Position numbers and translations under genes: made by a program. A model generated the notes under the pieces. It was not told the origin of the DNA and ran no database searches. It worked only from the letters and a program-made list of their open reading frames with translations. 64,000 nucleotides of DNA from NCBI GenBank assembly GCA_009760855.2, contig WPIO01000015.1, forward strand, positions 1,590,501 through 1,654,500, given 5' to 3'. The DNA is from Cristatella mucedo (taxonomy: Eukaryota; Bryozoa; Phylactolaemata; Cristatellidae). Below, in pieces: positions 35,166 to 46,784 of this stretch; within the stretch, counting starts at the first letter, position 1, and the number at the start of each line of letters is the position of its first letter.

Positions 35166-35197
35166 ATAAAAAAAAATACACTTACATTCACGTGTCG

Positions 35198-35350
35198 TTC
35201 ACCGCTGCTTGGTGCTGCTGCTTGGTGCTGCTTGCTGCTGTTGCTGCACTAGCGCTGCTGCTGCTGCTGATGCTACTCATTCTCCGAAGCTGCCGCTGCT
35301 GCTGCTGGTGCCACACCTGCTGGTGCTGCCATACCTGCACAGCCCTTGCT
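35198..35350. repeat. CTG/GCTG-rich imperfect repeat
   Basis: Imperfect CTGCTGCT and TGGTGCTG units; low complexity in every frame. Confidence 0.8.
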
Positions 35351-35814
35351 GTGTCTTGCCTGCCGCTGTGTCGAAAGTCGTCTCAAAACCGCACCCGGCG
35401 CCGTAGCCACCCACGTCAGCTTGCTCGTTCCTATCGACCGGTGTTTCTCGTCTTCCGGAAAAACTAAGCACACAACTCCAGTTAAAATTCCGCGGCAAAA
35501 GGCTCTCGTCCAATAAGGCCGCAGCGGTGCGTTCTCACGTGCACGCACTCGAACTGGATTGGGAGCCAGTGCACTTCGGCAAGAAGTTGTGCTATGTGGC
35601 AACTGTGACACTCACGGCAGACAAGCCTAGCTGCAGAGTTTTGCACTAACTGTCAGCGCCTGACTGTCAAGGCAGGCAGACCAGTCGGCAGTGAATCGCA
35701 GAAGGCGAGACAGGATGTCGTAAATGCATGAACCAATCTGGATGTAGGATCCCTGTCCAAGCAAGTCCGACTTTTAGCATTGCTATGTAGCTAAAAGTAG
35801 GGAGACTTACTTAT
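35351..35814. other. Unassigned stretch
   Basis: Overlapping ORFs on the minus strand arise from the adjacent low-complexity repeat. Nothing recognised. Confidence 0.4.
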
Positions 35815-36505
35815 GGAGCTGATGTGGTCGTCTAGAGCTAGGTCATTTTGAAATGGGAAATCTAGATTTTGGGCAGATGTAATTGTAAATATGATGGCAG
35901 AGCCAATTTTGAGCACTGAGTTTCCAATTTATAAATTTACTTGGATTTCCAATAACTAGTAAGTTGGTTTTATCGTCATTCAATTTGGGATAGCTTGTTG
36001 CCATCCATGCCAAGATGTCATCAACACATGCAGCAAGTGAGTTGAGAGAATTCCACGTGCTGGATGGTTAGGATGGATCAAAGAAAAAGTACAACTGAGT
36101 TTCATATGCTTAGAAGTAAAAGTCATGATTGTGCCTGGCAATCACATCGGCAAGAGGGAGAGTATGAACCGTGAACAAAACCGGAACAAGCACAGAGCTC
36201 TGAGGTACCCCATACTTCAATGGTTCCTCGGATGATCTTTGTCCGTTCATATAAATACTCTAGAGTGTCCCACTAAGATAAAACCTAAACAATTGCAATG
36301 CAGTGCCAGTGATGCCCAGGCGAGATGAAAGGCGCTCGAGAAGGAGTTTATGATCAAGCGCTGCCGAAAGATCGAGCAAAACAAGCAGCAAGACTTTACG
36401 TAAGTCTGCATCCATGAGAAGTTCGTCATACGCCCTAAGCAACGCTGACTCTGAGGAGCTCTAAAACCAGATTAGAACTTGCTTTCTAGGTTTGAAGGTA
36501 TCATA
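35815..36505 (-). mobile_element. LINE-A reverse transcriptase fragment
   Basis: Minus strand: DADLRKVLLLVLLDLSAALD (DLSAAxD motif), HKLLLERLSSRLGITGTALQ, a QGSVLVPVLFTVHTLPLADV-like stretch and the post-YADD region. The YADD region is damaged. Truncated at both ends. Confidence 0.8.
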
Positions 36506-36664
36506 GAACGCTCGAAATTCTCTCGTGACCTTTCCATTTTCTGCTATCCATCGTTATGGATCCTTGTGATTGCTAAACGTACAAAAAATTAACCGATATT
36601 AGTATAGTTTGGCGAACCCTAGAATTATTTTTTCACACATACCCATGACGGTTATTTACTGGAG

Positions 36665-36995
36665 AGGCTGCACCGAACATTCGCTTCATACTCGTTTCGG
36701 GGTGGAATTGTGGGTCAAATAGTTATTCGGTATTTGGCCGAATAACAGCAATCTGACCGAATGCGAATATTGGCCAAGTGACATCCGTTTCCGCAATGCA
36801 GCTGGGCTGAAGTAACTCTTTCATTAGCATAGTATATATGTTCACATAAGAAAATGACCAGCAGTTAACTATTTAGTTTTAGTTTACACATTAAATTAAT
36901 TGAACAGCAACTTTTGCGTAAATATTGAATGTTATTGCCAGAACTATTCTGTTCGTATTAGCCGAATATTAAAAATTGATTATTCGGTACAGCCT
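36665..36995. mobile_element. hAT-like MITE, 331 bp
   Basis: Ends are AGGCTGCACCGAAC and, on the other strand, AGGCTGTACCGAAT. Internal CGGTATTTGGCCGAATA is palindromic. ACCGAATA-type ends are common in short non-autonomous hAT elements. No convincing 8-bp duplication is left. Confidence 0.55.
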
Positions 36996-37435
36996 TAATA
37001 TTTGCATTGCAATTTTGGGCCTCGCAGAGGCGGACTTAGCTGCAATTGGGTAAAACAAGTAGCCAATAGGCCTAGTATACTACCGGAAGTACAGCACTTA
37101 TGGATAGGACTCAAAGCTCGAACCGCATAATCAGGAATAGTTAACTAATACTCTGCCCTTTTGCCTTGTCTCGGTACGGCTGTCAATTATTTTGCCATAG
37201 TATCGACTGTTAGGAAGCGAAGCTACTCCCCCATCGTTGCCTTTACGCCTCCATCGTGGCCTCATATGTTATAAACGCATGACGCAGCGGCTTCTCGCGT
37301 AAGTCAACGGGCAACAAGTTACGCCGGTCTCATCGCCTAAGTGCTCAGCCACACCCGCTACTGCGCTCTACTTAATAAAGACATTAACCACCTTTCCACG
37401 AAGTTAAGGCTCCCGTCAAATCGCTACCTCCAGCC

Positions 37436-37437
<2 letters not shown>
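36996..37437. other. Unassigned stretch
   Basis: No feature recognised between the MITE and the CA repeat. Confidence 0.4.

Positions 37438-37514
<77 letters not shown>
37438..37514. repeat. (CA)n(TA)n microsatellite at inverted-repeat edge
   Basis: A 50-bp CA run then a TA run. The outer end of the left arm of the long inverted repeat falls within the TA part. Confidence 0.95.
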
Positions 37515-37515
<1 letters not shown>

Positions 37516-39195
37516 CCTACGTTTCTCGCAGATGCTACAGAAGATATGCTGGCAGTGGCGATTTTAAGGGGGATGCTTTCCAATTTCTAAGTTGCGATAT
37601 TTGTCCCTAACTATTAAGGGTGTTTTGTCGTCATTCAATCTGAAAAGCTTTGCTGCTATGACAGTGTGAACGGCAGCAATACATGCAGCAACAGAGTTGA
37701 GAGCCTTTTTCGTGCTGAAAGACTGGGAGGACCAAAGCAGAAGTAATAAAAATAATAATAATGCACTTGATAAAGCGCCCTCAGAGAACTCAATCTCTCT
37801 CTAGGCGCTTCACATTTGCAGCAAAGGGAATGATAACATCCGCACATGTGCGGATGTCATCAATACATGCAGTATAGCTGGGTGTCGTCTGCATTAAAAT
37901 GAAAGCCTAGATCTCGTAAATGCGATCACACTGGCATCAGGAAGAGTATACGCAGTAAACAGAAGCTGACCAAGCACAGAGGCTTGGGGTACTCCGTACT
38001 TTAGAGCCTCGTCGGATGATTGTTGCCCGTTGGCATCGATAGTCTAGAGTCCTCCACTGAGAAGGGACCTAAACCATTGCAATGCTGTACCACTGATGCC
38101 CAGGTGACATGAGAGATGTTTGAGAAGGACTTGGTGATCCATTGTCTCAAACGCTGCTGATAGATCAAGCACAGCAAGAAGAAAGACTTTGCCCGAGTCT
38201 GCATTCCTAAGAAGGTAGTTATAAACGCATAGCAATGGTGACTCTGTGGAGTGATTGTAATCACACTACAGAGTCAGCAATGCTATGGGTATATTCAAAG
38301 TTTTAGAGATAATTATCTCTAAAACCTGACTCGAATATACTTGCTAGGTTCCAAGTTTTGTTATGAGAGTTTAGCTGGTCTGCCGAGACTTGTTACACTG
38401 TTCTTCATAGAAACGGCAGTAGGCAGACAATACAGAAGTTTCTTAGTTTCTCCTGATCTAGTATAGCCTCTTAATGAGTGGCCCAACAATAGCCTTTTTG
38501 AAAAGTGCAGGGTAAGACCTAAGGCTGAGGACACATTTAGGGTGCTATTTATGCATAGTAGCTGCAAATATCTACGTCGCAAAAGGTGAATGATGAATAT
38601 AAGACCTAGAAGGCTAGCTCTCTTCTTTGACTGAGAGACGAACTTCGCGACGAGGTCGCTAATGTCACGCTTGGATGTGGCCATTGAGGTGCTTCAGGGA
38701 AGTCGGGGAGATGCATCCAGTGTGGAAGTTATGGACGGAGGAGTGGCCAGTAAAGGATTTTTGCCTTAGGGATGGACACTCTGATCTTATCCATCTTGTT
38801 GACGAAGACGCCAGAGTGGCGATCTGCATGATCACCCACCAAAAGAGTGACTAGTTAAGGTACTAACCTGGGTGCAGTTAAGGAGACGGGTGGTCGTCGA
38901 CATTAGCATTTCGTGATTGGGCATCTGTTGTTTGACCACTTTTGCTTTAAGAGACTAGTTTTGGCATAATCTAGGGTTGATTGGTATGATATTCAGTTTT
39001 TCTTATATGCCAGTCGATGGGCAGTCGTTCCTGATCTTGTGTATGGTTTCTCAAGGTTGTTCTCAGTGGACCTAGCTTTTTCATTGTCTGCTGTACGCCA
39101 TAGGCCATCTGGGCAAGGGCGTACAGTGTGCTTAGTAGAACGAGAAAAATAGTCAAGAACGTCGACTAATGTGATGCAATGTAGCGTCTGTAGCT
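37515..39195 (-). mobile_element. LINE-A in left arm (linker to reverse transcriptase)
   Basis: Minus strand: a GLWRTADNEKARSTENNLEK-like linker, VRLSVKEES-like, then FLLAVLDLSAAFETMDHQVL, LSCHLGISGTALQWFRSLLS, and the region up to the end of the arm. Interrupted at about 37750-37840 by a short LINE-A tail. It breaks off at the TA repeat, without its own 3' end. Confidence 0.85.
37750..37840 (-). mobile_element. Short LINE-A tail inserted in LINE-A
   Basis: (TAA)n, hairpin tail and CATTTGCAGCAAAGGGAA only. The reverse transcriptase line is interrupted and resumes on the other side. Confidence 0.8.
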
Positions 39196-39640
39196 CCACA
39201 AAGTCATAAAGACCATGTGGGTGTTACGCAGGAGAGTTTAGTATAGCGCACTCACAGCCTAAGCGGCTTTCGGTACTCATTCGGTAGCCAACAGACATCG
39301 TCACATGCAACAAAGAGAAAGTGGGAAGCATAGTAGTAGAGTCAGGAGAGCAGTTGAGGTAGTGAGTAGCATGGAAGTAGCAACTCAGGACCGCTGGAAA
39401 GGATGAGCCATAGTCGGCAGCAGGAGAGTAGTTGTCGTTGTGTAAGAATTGTGGAAGCGAGTTCCACAGTCTAGGACCTGTGTCGTGTTGCAACATTGCA
39501 CCATTGAAGACCGGTAGAAATGCTTGATGCTTTCGAATAGTGAAGCCTGGGAGCTTGCCAACTATCCTTCCTGCAGTAGTTGCAAATGCTGTGGTTAGCT
39601 CAGCGTAATGCATTCATGGAGTCTCTGGAATAGACAGCCA
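39195..39640 (-). mobile_element. LINE-B 3' part in left arm
   Basis: Minus strand: TGPRLWNSLPQFLHNDNYSP, SCYFHATHYLNCSPDS, LLPTFSLLHVTMSVGY and the 3' end CTTTATGACTTTGTGGAGCT. Confidence 0.85.
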
Positions 39641-39931
39641 CGATCGAGAAGTGACTTCTTGCGGTATTCCGTAACCCATTAGCTGTCAACTTACCGTTGA
39701 ACTATCGCTTCGAAGAAATGTCATTCATGCTTATGCATGTTCTGTGCTGACCGGGAAGAGAGGCCAAAACATGAAAGCTGCTATCTATAACTGCATGTAA
39801 ATGTGCTTGACTCCTTTCGCTTGCTGTTATGAAGTAGCGAACAGTTGTGCATTCAATCTGAACCATTCCGCAGCTATGCCATCCCGAAATGTTTCCTCGT
39901 TAGCCACTAAGCATTGCATAAGTAAAGAGAA
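39641..39931. other. Unassigned stretch in left arm
   Basis: Nothing recognised; duplicated in the right arm at about 50600-50890. Confidence 0.4.
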
Positions 39932-40150
39932 ATAATAATAATAATAATGCACTTGATAAAGTGTCCTCAGAGAACTCAATCTCTTCCTATGTGCTTTACA
40001 TTTGCTGCAAAGGGAAACGCGTTTAAATCGTGAGTAGTATCATGCTTGATAAACAACATGAACAACGTGGTTAGGGGGTGACATGCACGAGGTCAGCATG
40101 CAAATGTGGTTAGTGGCAGCATGTACAGTGTCAGCACGCATAAACACAGC
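39932..40150 (-). mobile_element. LINE-A 3' UTR and tail in left arm
   Basis: (TAA)n, hairpin tail, GTGAGTAGTATCATGCTTGA, then the GTTAGTGGCAGCATGTACAG units of the 3' UTR. Confidence 0.85.
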
Positions 40151-40199
40151 TCCCGTCTTTACCGGTCAGCAAAACTCTGTTTTGCCAGGGCTTACCAGA

Positions 40200-40460
40200 A
40201 ACGCCATTATGCCTCTACAGTTGGCTGAATAAGGCTGCTGCTGTTGGTGCTTTAAATCAACCAAGCTCAATCGTGCATCCCTTCAGCTAAGGCAGATGGG
40301 GATGGCCGATCAACAGAATTGCCCGTAGTCATAAGGATCGCCCTTAATTAGACCCTCCATATCTAGCTGAACTACTGCACCAGTTTCATCCTCGTTTTGA
40401 GCCTCGCCCCAGGAAATATAATTGGCCGTGTCATTCCGTCACTTCACAACTGGCTTGGCA
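40200..40460 (+). mobile_element. LINE-B relic in left arm
   Basis: PPYLAELLHQFHP matches the LINE-B motif YLAELLHQFQP. The flanks are too decayed to place further. Confidence 0.55.
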
Positions 40461-40577
40461 GTCTGATGTCATCGGTGTTCTCCCTATAACGAAACAACGT
40501 CGGCCGTATAACCCAAGACGACTAGCCAGAGTTTTCAGACCCAATGCAATTATCTTCGGAATGACACACTTATTAGC

Positions 40578-40752
40578 CGCCCTGGTTTGGCTCAGTGGTT
40601 AAGGGATTTGTCTGGGACGACTGGGGTCAAGTCCATTGCCTTTGACTGCCATGGTCGTGGGCTCGAACCCTGTGGCGTATATGAAGCGCTTGGATAGAGC
40701 TCGAGTTTTCCTATGCCCCAGGGGACTATACAAATGAATTATATTATTATTT
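40578..40752 (+). mobile_element. tSINE-2 in left arm, near full length
   Basis: Head TTTGGCTCAGTGGTTAAGGG (good A box), GGTCGTGGGCTCGAACCC (good B box), tail GAAGCGCTTGGATAG, loop, GGGGACTATACAAATGAATT. Confidence 0.9.
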
Positions 40753-41059
40753 GATAATTTAAAAATTCCATATAGTGTACTGTATATATACTTTATAGTA
40801 TTATAGCAGCGAGTTGAGTTTTGAGCTCTTTTTTCTGCTCGGTTGGCACCAAGGTAGGCCTCTCCGAAAGGCTACTGGTTGTCGATCGTTTGTTGGGCAT
40901 CTGGAACACTTGGGTTAATTTTTCCATGTTCTTCCACTTGTTTCCCATGAGTACGTGTTATTAACCATCACAATAGCTGTCCACACCAATGATCTACAAT
41001 CACCCCTACAGCCTAGCGATAAGGGTGTGCCGAGACGATCAGATTAGCTTACATAATTG

Positions 41060-41612
41060 TATCAGAAGCCAAAAAATTACGAGCCCTAATTGTACCTACT
41101 ATAAAAAGTCCACTGGAATTGTAAACGTCGCAGCAGCTAGATTACAAAACTGTTCACCGACCTGCACTATCTTTTCATGAAGCAACGTGTCGAATTCGAG
41201 GTTGTGTCTCTCACTGTTAGGTCACTTCAGCAATGTTCCTGTCTACCTATCCGAAATTCTCTCTAATCACGCTAAGCATCATACCACCTGCTCATCTGAC
41301 TCGAGTCACTTGGCAGTCACTTTGATCCATTTCAAACCCTTGGAGACCGTGCAATTCGTTCGTATGCTTTCAAATCCTGGAAAGCACTCCTGACTAACGT
41401 TATGCCATAAAATGACGTTGACTATGTTAAAAACAGTCTCATAACTCAACAGTTTCTCGCAACCTTCGTGTGAATTGTAATTGGTGTGATTGTTATCGCT
41501 GAAACTATAGAGTTTATTCCTAACGAATTGATTTGCTTCTCTCCAGCTTATGTAAAGTACCCAGAAAGAACTTTGGTTCTCTTACGGCGTTAAACCGATA
41601 TCTCACTATTAT
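41060..41612 (+). mobile_element. LINE-A-like C-terminal relic
   Basis: Reads RIRSQKITSPNCTY-like, AAARLQNC, LCLSLLGHFSNVPVYLSEIL, then LETVQFVRMLSNPGK, and a degraded tail (GTAAAGTACCCAGAAAG) with an ATT-rich end. Confidence 0.65.
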
Positions 41613-42564
41613 TGTCAATAAAAAATGTACTTGTTTGAGTAATGTTGAAACTATGTAACCATGAGCTTATGAGAGGACCCACCGCCTGCCACACAGCGTT
41701 TTGTAGTAAGAGGTTTTTGGCGTTCGCAAACGTTAGCATACCATGTTCTGATGGTTTCTAGAAAAAACGAGTGGTTCTTGAGTTGGAACCAGAAAGTGGT
41801 TCCTGAGTAACTAGTTGGAACCAGAAAGTCCGTAGCCAATTAATTTGACCATATCATAATGGCGATCTCAGTGTAACTGCGTGTCTCAGTGTCACTCTGG
41901 GTTTCATTCCTAGCACTGGTTACATGTGGATCTCTACGCTTGTGGAATATACAGCTCTACGTTAACGACTTGTCATTAAACCGCGGGCGGTCTCAATCAG
42001 TGATGTGTACTATCGTCGTCCACACCTGTGTGCATCGGAGCTGATTTAAATACTCGTTGCCTGTGTTTTGAGGTCTTGGGTTCATTGGTATGTAGTGGTG
42101 CGACAGTAAGGTCTGGCAAAGTTATGAACGCTATGCACTTGACGAATTCTTCGCTCAGATTCAGCTACAAGAGTTAGTAACAACATGTCACCTTGATTTA
42201 GCCCACCAGCTAGCACAAGAATTACTTTTCAGATATGGAAAGGCACATCTGATTTATGACGGAAGCTTAGTTTACCCAAGCTTTTTCCAAGTTTCCCACC
42301 TAAGCATAAGTTGTTTTCTTTGACGAAACCCACAAGGCCGTGGAAGCATGGCATATATCGCAATGGTGTTTCCCCAGCTGTTATTTAGATGTCGTCAAGA
42401 CCTTCGGGCTCTGCCCGTTGAGTAGCCGCTCCTGCAATGGCAGCGAGGTTGCCGAAAATGCTGTGGGGTTTGTCCGTTCTACTAACGTAAACGATCCTAG
42501 CTGCTGAAGGATACCGCTTGATGGTACATCCCTATAGGCACAGTTCATGGGCGTCGGTCAAGGC
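41613..42564. other. Unassigned stretch
   Basis: No gene or repeat family recognised. GGAACCAGAAAGT(G/C) is repeated near 41787 and 41818. Confidence 0.4.
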
Positions 42565-42860
42565 CGGATGCTTACCTCGAGAGGTGAGACCCCGTCTTCA
42601 CTTACTATTCTCCCAATGCCTGAAATTCACCACCGACTGACATCAGTCGTCTCCTGATTGGACCACATTAAAAAAAGTCAACGAACTACCTGCTCCCCAG
42701 AACCTTTGCTCAGTGGTAGTGAATCGCCCTCTGTGTGCCTACGTATCCTGGAACCATTAAAGCTATGGCTAACCAAACTGACGGGCTTCTTGCGTAATAC
42801 CCACATAGTCTTTGTGAGTTTGTGGAGTTACAGAAGGAGATACATTACACATGCTAAGTA
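42565..42860 (+). mobile_element. Composite LINE fragment (LINE-A then LINE-B ends)
   Basis: Left part resembles the LINE-A line before the 3' UTR (TILPMPEIHHRLTSVV-like, GPH-KKVN). Right part is the LINE-B 3' end (LLRNTHIVFVSLWSYRRRYI). Confidence 0.55.
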
Positions 42861-43032
42861 TGTTTACAACAAATGGGTTCTCCTACGACCCTATTTAAAT
42901 GGTTTATTATTGAAATTTTTAATTACTTGTTTCTCGATCTTTATCCTAAATCGTGTGAAAGGTTGGGGTCCGGGAATTTTAAGGGCATGACCTTGCAAAG
43001 CTCCATCAATACGCTGTCTGTTCCTCAAGCGT

Positions 43033-43330
43033 AGTAATAATAATAATGCGTCTGTAAAGCGTCCTCAGAGAACTGAATCTCTTTCTAGGCATTTGAAAGA
43101 TGCAGTGTAGAAAACATTACCAAATTATTGGTGGTAACACACGCAAGCAGCAGGCAGAGTGTAAGCAGGAACATGCACACGCAGAACGAATCACGAAGAC
43201 GCACCGAATAATGTAATAAACTGGTGCGTTTTAAGCTTCTTTTTAAAGGTCGTCATATGAAGCGACGTTGTGACTTTCCTCGTAGTGAGTTCCAGGCTTT
43301 GGTGACATTGACCTTGTCCTGAAGTTAATA
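43033..43330 (-). mobile_element. LINE-A-like 3' end, variant subfamily
   Basis: Same variant as 12715-13075: (TAA)n, hairpin, CATTACCAAATTATTGGTGG. Confidence 0.7.
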
Positions 43331-43484
43331 TCCCAATCAAAAAGGCAGCTAGTCCTCTGGACCCTATTCCAAATGTCCAGCTTTTACGATGCGTTGATCA
43401 GCTGTTGCCATGCACAACTGACATTCTTAATATGTCATTAGCCTCAGGTCATGTCCCAGCACATTTCACAAAGGCTGTAGTCAG

Positions 43485-43682
43485 GCCACTATTTATTCAT
43501 TTTGTTTGTTTTTCATTTTTATTATCGTTTATCTATTATCGTAATTCATTTTGTTTGTTTTTTCAAGCATGATTTTACTTACCATTCAATTGCATTTCAC
43601 TTTGCAGCAAAAGTAAAGCGCCTAGAAAGAGATTAAGTTCTCTGAGGGCGCTTTATCAAGTGCATTATTGCTATTATTATTA
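43485..43682 (+). mobile_element. LINE-A tail inserted in LINE-A
   Basis: T-rich sequence, ACTTTGCAGCAAAAGTAAAG, hairpin tail and an (ATT)n end inside the reverse transcriptase of another LINE-A. Confidence 0.75.
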
Positions 43683-44082
43683 CTATTCAAGAAAGCAAAA
43701 CTAGACCTAAAGACCTTGTGCAACCTCTGCCCAGTCTCCCTTCTACCGATTTTATCAAAGACACCGGAACGAGTCGTGTCAGACCTGTTGAACTCATATA
43801 TTGAAACTTCAAACCTTGCTAGTAAGTTCCAGTCTTATTTTAGAGCTAATCACTCATCAGTGTCAGCATTGCTTTGGGTGTACACGACCTACTTAGGAAT
43901 GTAGACGTGGGTAGAGTATTTCTGGTTGTTTTGCTTGATCTTTCGGCATCTTTGATACTATCGCTCACCGGGTCCTTCTTGAGCGCCTATTATCTTGCCT
44001 GGGCATCACTGGCACTGCATTGCAATGGTTCAGGTCAAATCTCAGTGGGAGACTCCAGAGTATTGCTGTGAATGGACAAAGA

Positions 44083-44203
44083 TCATCGAGCATGATACCA
44101 CTCATCATTCGATCGCGTTTCCTTTGCAGCAAATGTAAAGTGCCTAGAAAGAGATTGAGTTCTCTGCAGGTGCTTTATTGAGTGTATTATTATCATTATT
44201 TTT
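44083..44203 (+). mobile_element. LINE-A tail inserted in LINE-A
   Basis: GAGCATGATACCACTCATCA, GCAGCAAATGTAAAGTGCC, hairpin and ATT-rich end; the LINE-A frame resumes at 44205. Confidence 0.8.
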
Positions 44204-44397
44204 AGTCGAGGAACCTCTGAAATATGGGGTACCACAGGGCTACGTGTTTGGTCCTGTTCTTTTCCCGATTTTTACTGTTCCTCTTGCCGATAAGATTGCC
44301 AAGCACAACTAGGCTTTCACTTCCTTTGTTTCTAGGCCTACCTCCGTTTTTGATACTATCGAACTACAAGCTATTTCGGCATAAAACGACAGGGTGA

Positions 44398-44656
44398 TGT
44401 TGTGTGTGCCTGTGGCTTCTCGGCCGCAATGTATGCCCGCCTGCGGCGGGTGGTTGAGCCTTGGACATAAGCATGTGGCCAGCCACAGAGGCACTCTATT
44501 ATCTGTGGTGAGTTAGTCAGCCCCCAGCTCGTATAGGTACCCGCTAGGGAATAAAGACGAGAGTCTCGTTCACCGCTCACATTCGCCCGCTCGTGTCTTA
44601 GTGTCTCCGTAAGACTCCACTAGCGCTGCTGCCGCCGGAGACACAGTAACGTAACA
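44398..44656 (+). mobile_element. Solo LTR, 259 bp
   Basis: Begins TGTTGTGTGTGCC and ends GTAACGTAACA (TG...CA). Internal GGAATAAAGACGAGAGTCTC looks like a polyadenylation signal and R/U5 start. Flanks GTGA and GTGC are a possible decayed 4-bp duplication. No primer binding site or gag/pol follows. Homologous to the inverted copy at 46844-47074. Confidence 0.65.
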
Positions 44657-44660
44657 GTGC

Positions 44661-45555
44661 CCCATGAATGGAGATGCTGCTTGAGCACTACCGTGTGGGA
44701 ATGACTGTATTAGCTAGCTGCTCGACTCAGAGGGGAGGTTCAACGAGAAAAGCGTCGGTTAAGCCACGCGGCACGTAGATGGAGTCGTATTATTGAAATG
44801 GTGCATTCACGTTAGCTAGAATTCTTCCTAAGGCGGTGCAGAAAGACATCTCCCAGTTGCGTGCAGCAATTGTAAAGGCTTTGCATGCCCAGCGTGTGAT
44901 AAGAGGCTTCGGCGGTCGGAATTGCAGAGGAAAGCGCAGGTTAAGGCACATGATGCAGAGGCCGGTAAAGCGTAGCTGCTTCTCGCCGATCGGGTAAAAG
45001 CTGGTCGGCCTGAGGAGGGTGACAGGAGCAACCGGAAGTGGCAGCAGTAATTGCCGACGGTGTACTGAGCGGAGGTTGGCCAGGCGGCCACCGTATGGCA
45101 GGAGGATACGGTGTTCCAAGCGGTGTCTGATGGCCAGGCGGCAATGGCGTGCCACGCAGCAGTGGCTGAACAACGGGCAATAATGATTTTCCCGGCCGCG
45201 ACGACCGGCAGAGAGACGGTGGCGGCATCCGCAGAGATGGCAGCGGTGACGTCCGCGAAAGAGGTGGCATCGTCCGGAGACGCGACGGCGCCCACAGAGG
45301 TGTTTGTGCCTGCAGAGGCAGCCACGGCAAAGCCCGAAAAAGCGGGGGTCGGTGGCACAGCCGACTGCAGTGGCTGCAGTCAGAGCGAAGCCACCAGGAC
45401 CGAAAGCGGAACTCCTCGCTCGCGGTAGCACGGCGTGCATTTGTCTGACCAAAAGACCAGTCGGAGGTATCAGCTCCCAGTCGGGCTTGCCTTGCAGTCA
45501 ATCCTGTGTGAATATCTAGACATTACTTGTAATTGGCTCTGAGAGCAGGGGGCAA
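44661..45555. other. GC-rich unassigned stretch with overlapping ORFs
   Basis: ORFs of 105 to 220 codons on both strands overlap one another (44790-45501). Ala/Ser/Arg-rich translations without a motif suggest composition effects, not coding. It lies between two inverted solo LTRs and could be decayed internal LTR-element sequence, for which I see no positive sign. Confidence 0.35.
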
Positions 45556-45559
45556 CTTG

Positions 45560-45720
45560 GCCCCATTCTTAGCTTGGGGTTAAGACGATTGCTCTTAAAT
45601 CAGGTCGTGAGTTTGATTCCTGCAGTCGGCGATTTATTATTATTATCAGCGGCGAACGGTGGTGATATCAGCTAAGGCTATGCTACCGCAATACAAACTG
45701 AGGCTGTTTGATAACCTTTT
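45560..45720 (+). mobile_element. tSINE-1, diverged
   Basis: AGGTCGTGAGTTTGATTCC B box region, GTCGGCGATTTATTAT, GCGAACGGTGGTGATATC, GAGGCTGTTTGATAA. Confidence 0.7.
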
Positions 45721-46040
45721 TTGTTCAGATGGCCTGCGGCTGGTTTAAGTGAAAGGCCTATAAAGCAAAGCAACTCGTGGTTTAGCCTTTAGGTTGCTAT
45801 CACAGTCACTTGGTAATGCCGCCAGAGGCAGAGGGCTTGTAGATCCACGGTTTTGGCCTGACTAGCAGCCACTCCGGAGTCTTAAATAGGAGATATCCAA
45901 AAGAGAAGGTGGCTTCGCTCGCGGTGCCTGGGCGCGGGCGGAACCTTGGGCTAAACTTGGGCTCGCTCTCCTTGCGGCCGGGTCTCCTCCGTCTCGTCGG
46001 ACGCGTTACTGAGGAGTTCGCCCACAGCCTCGACCGACGC
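45721..46040. other. Unassigned GC-rich stretch
   Basis: Nothing recognised between the SINE and the LINE-B end. Confidence 0.4.
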
Positions 46041-46770
46041 CCTATGCATCTCCGTCTGTAACTCCACAAAGTCACAAAGACTACGTGGGTGTTACGCAGG
46101 AGAGTTTTGTATAGAGCAATCACAGCTTAAGCGACTTTCGGTACGCATTTGGTAGCCAGCATGCTTCGTCTCACGCAACAAAGAGAAAGTGAGAAGCAAA
46201 GCAGAGTCAGGACAGCAGTTGAGGTTGTGAGTAGCGTGGAAGTAGCAGCTCACGACCGCTGAAAAGGATGAGCCATAGTCGGCAGCATTAGAGTCGTTGT
46301 CGTTGCGTAAGAATTGTGGAAGCGAGTTCCACAGTCTAGGACCTGCAGAGCTAAAGCTTCTGTTGCCAACGGTCTTTAAGCGGAGGAATGAAACAGCTAA
46401 TTTATTTTCTGTACAGGACCTGAGGGCAAGAAGAGGCTGAAACTGGTGCAGCAGTTCAGCTAGGTACGGAGGAGCCAAGCTGTGGCGGGCCTGGTGGGTC
46501 AGCGTAAGAACTTTGCTCTGTATCCATTGATCAACGGGCATCCATCCCAGCTCTTCTAGCAAAGGAGACACGTGCTCAAACCTCTGGGACTTGAAGACTA
46601 GCCTTGCAGCCATATTCATAGCCAACTGCAGTGGCCTAATTACTTTTTATGGTAGCCCAGCCAAAAGGGAATTACATTAATCAAGCCGAGACAGAACTAA
46701 GGAGCTAGTTAAAATATTTGCAAGCCAATGTGGAACGCAGCTCCTGATCTTAGATAGGATAGAGTCGAAC
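46041..46770 (-). mobile_element. LINE-B C-terminal part and 3' end
   Basis: The 177-codon minus-strand ORF 46092-46625 includes MNMAARLVFKSQRFEHVSPL, LGWMPVDQWIQSKVLTLTHQ, YLAELLHQFQPL, AGPRLWNSLPQFLRND and SCYFHATHNLNC. 3' end at 46041. 5'-truncated before YADD. Confidence 0.85.
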
Positions 46771-46784
46771 GTAATGGCTTCCCA

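Larger units (their letters stand above)
37515..40892 (+). repeat. Left arm of a 3.4-kb inverted repeat
   Basis: Reverse complement of 49638-53016 with only a handful of differences seen by eye: an extra TAG near 39330, a 2-bp length difference near 40150, one base near 38325. The sum of paired coordinates stays at 90529-90532 from end to end. It carries the same insertions in the same order as the right arm. Confidence 0.97.
43331..44350 (+). mobile_element. LINE-A reverse transcriptase, twice interrupted
   Basis: KKAASPLDPIPNVQLLRCVD, TDILNMSLASGHVPAHFTKA (fingers), insertion, CPVSLLPILSKTPERVVSDL, SYIETSNLASKFQSYFRANH, a frameshifted DLSASLILS region, second insertion, then a GVPQGYVFGPVLFPIFT-like segment. 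Without the two short insertions the order of the reverse transcriptase is continuous. Frameshifts and stops. Confidence 0.8.

Noticed and set aside
44790-45501. 220-, 186- and 176-codon minus-strand ORFs
   Set aside because: Three overlapping frames open at once plus an opposite-strand ORF; low-complexity translations; no motif. A composition effect is more likely than three genes.
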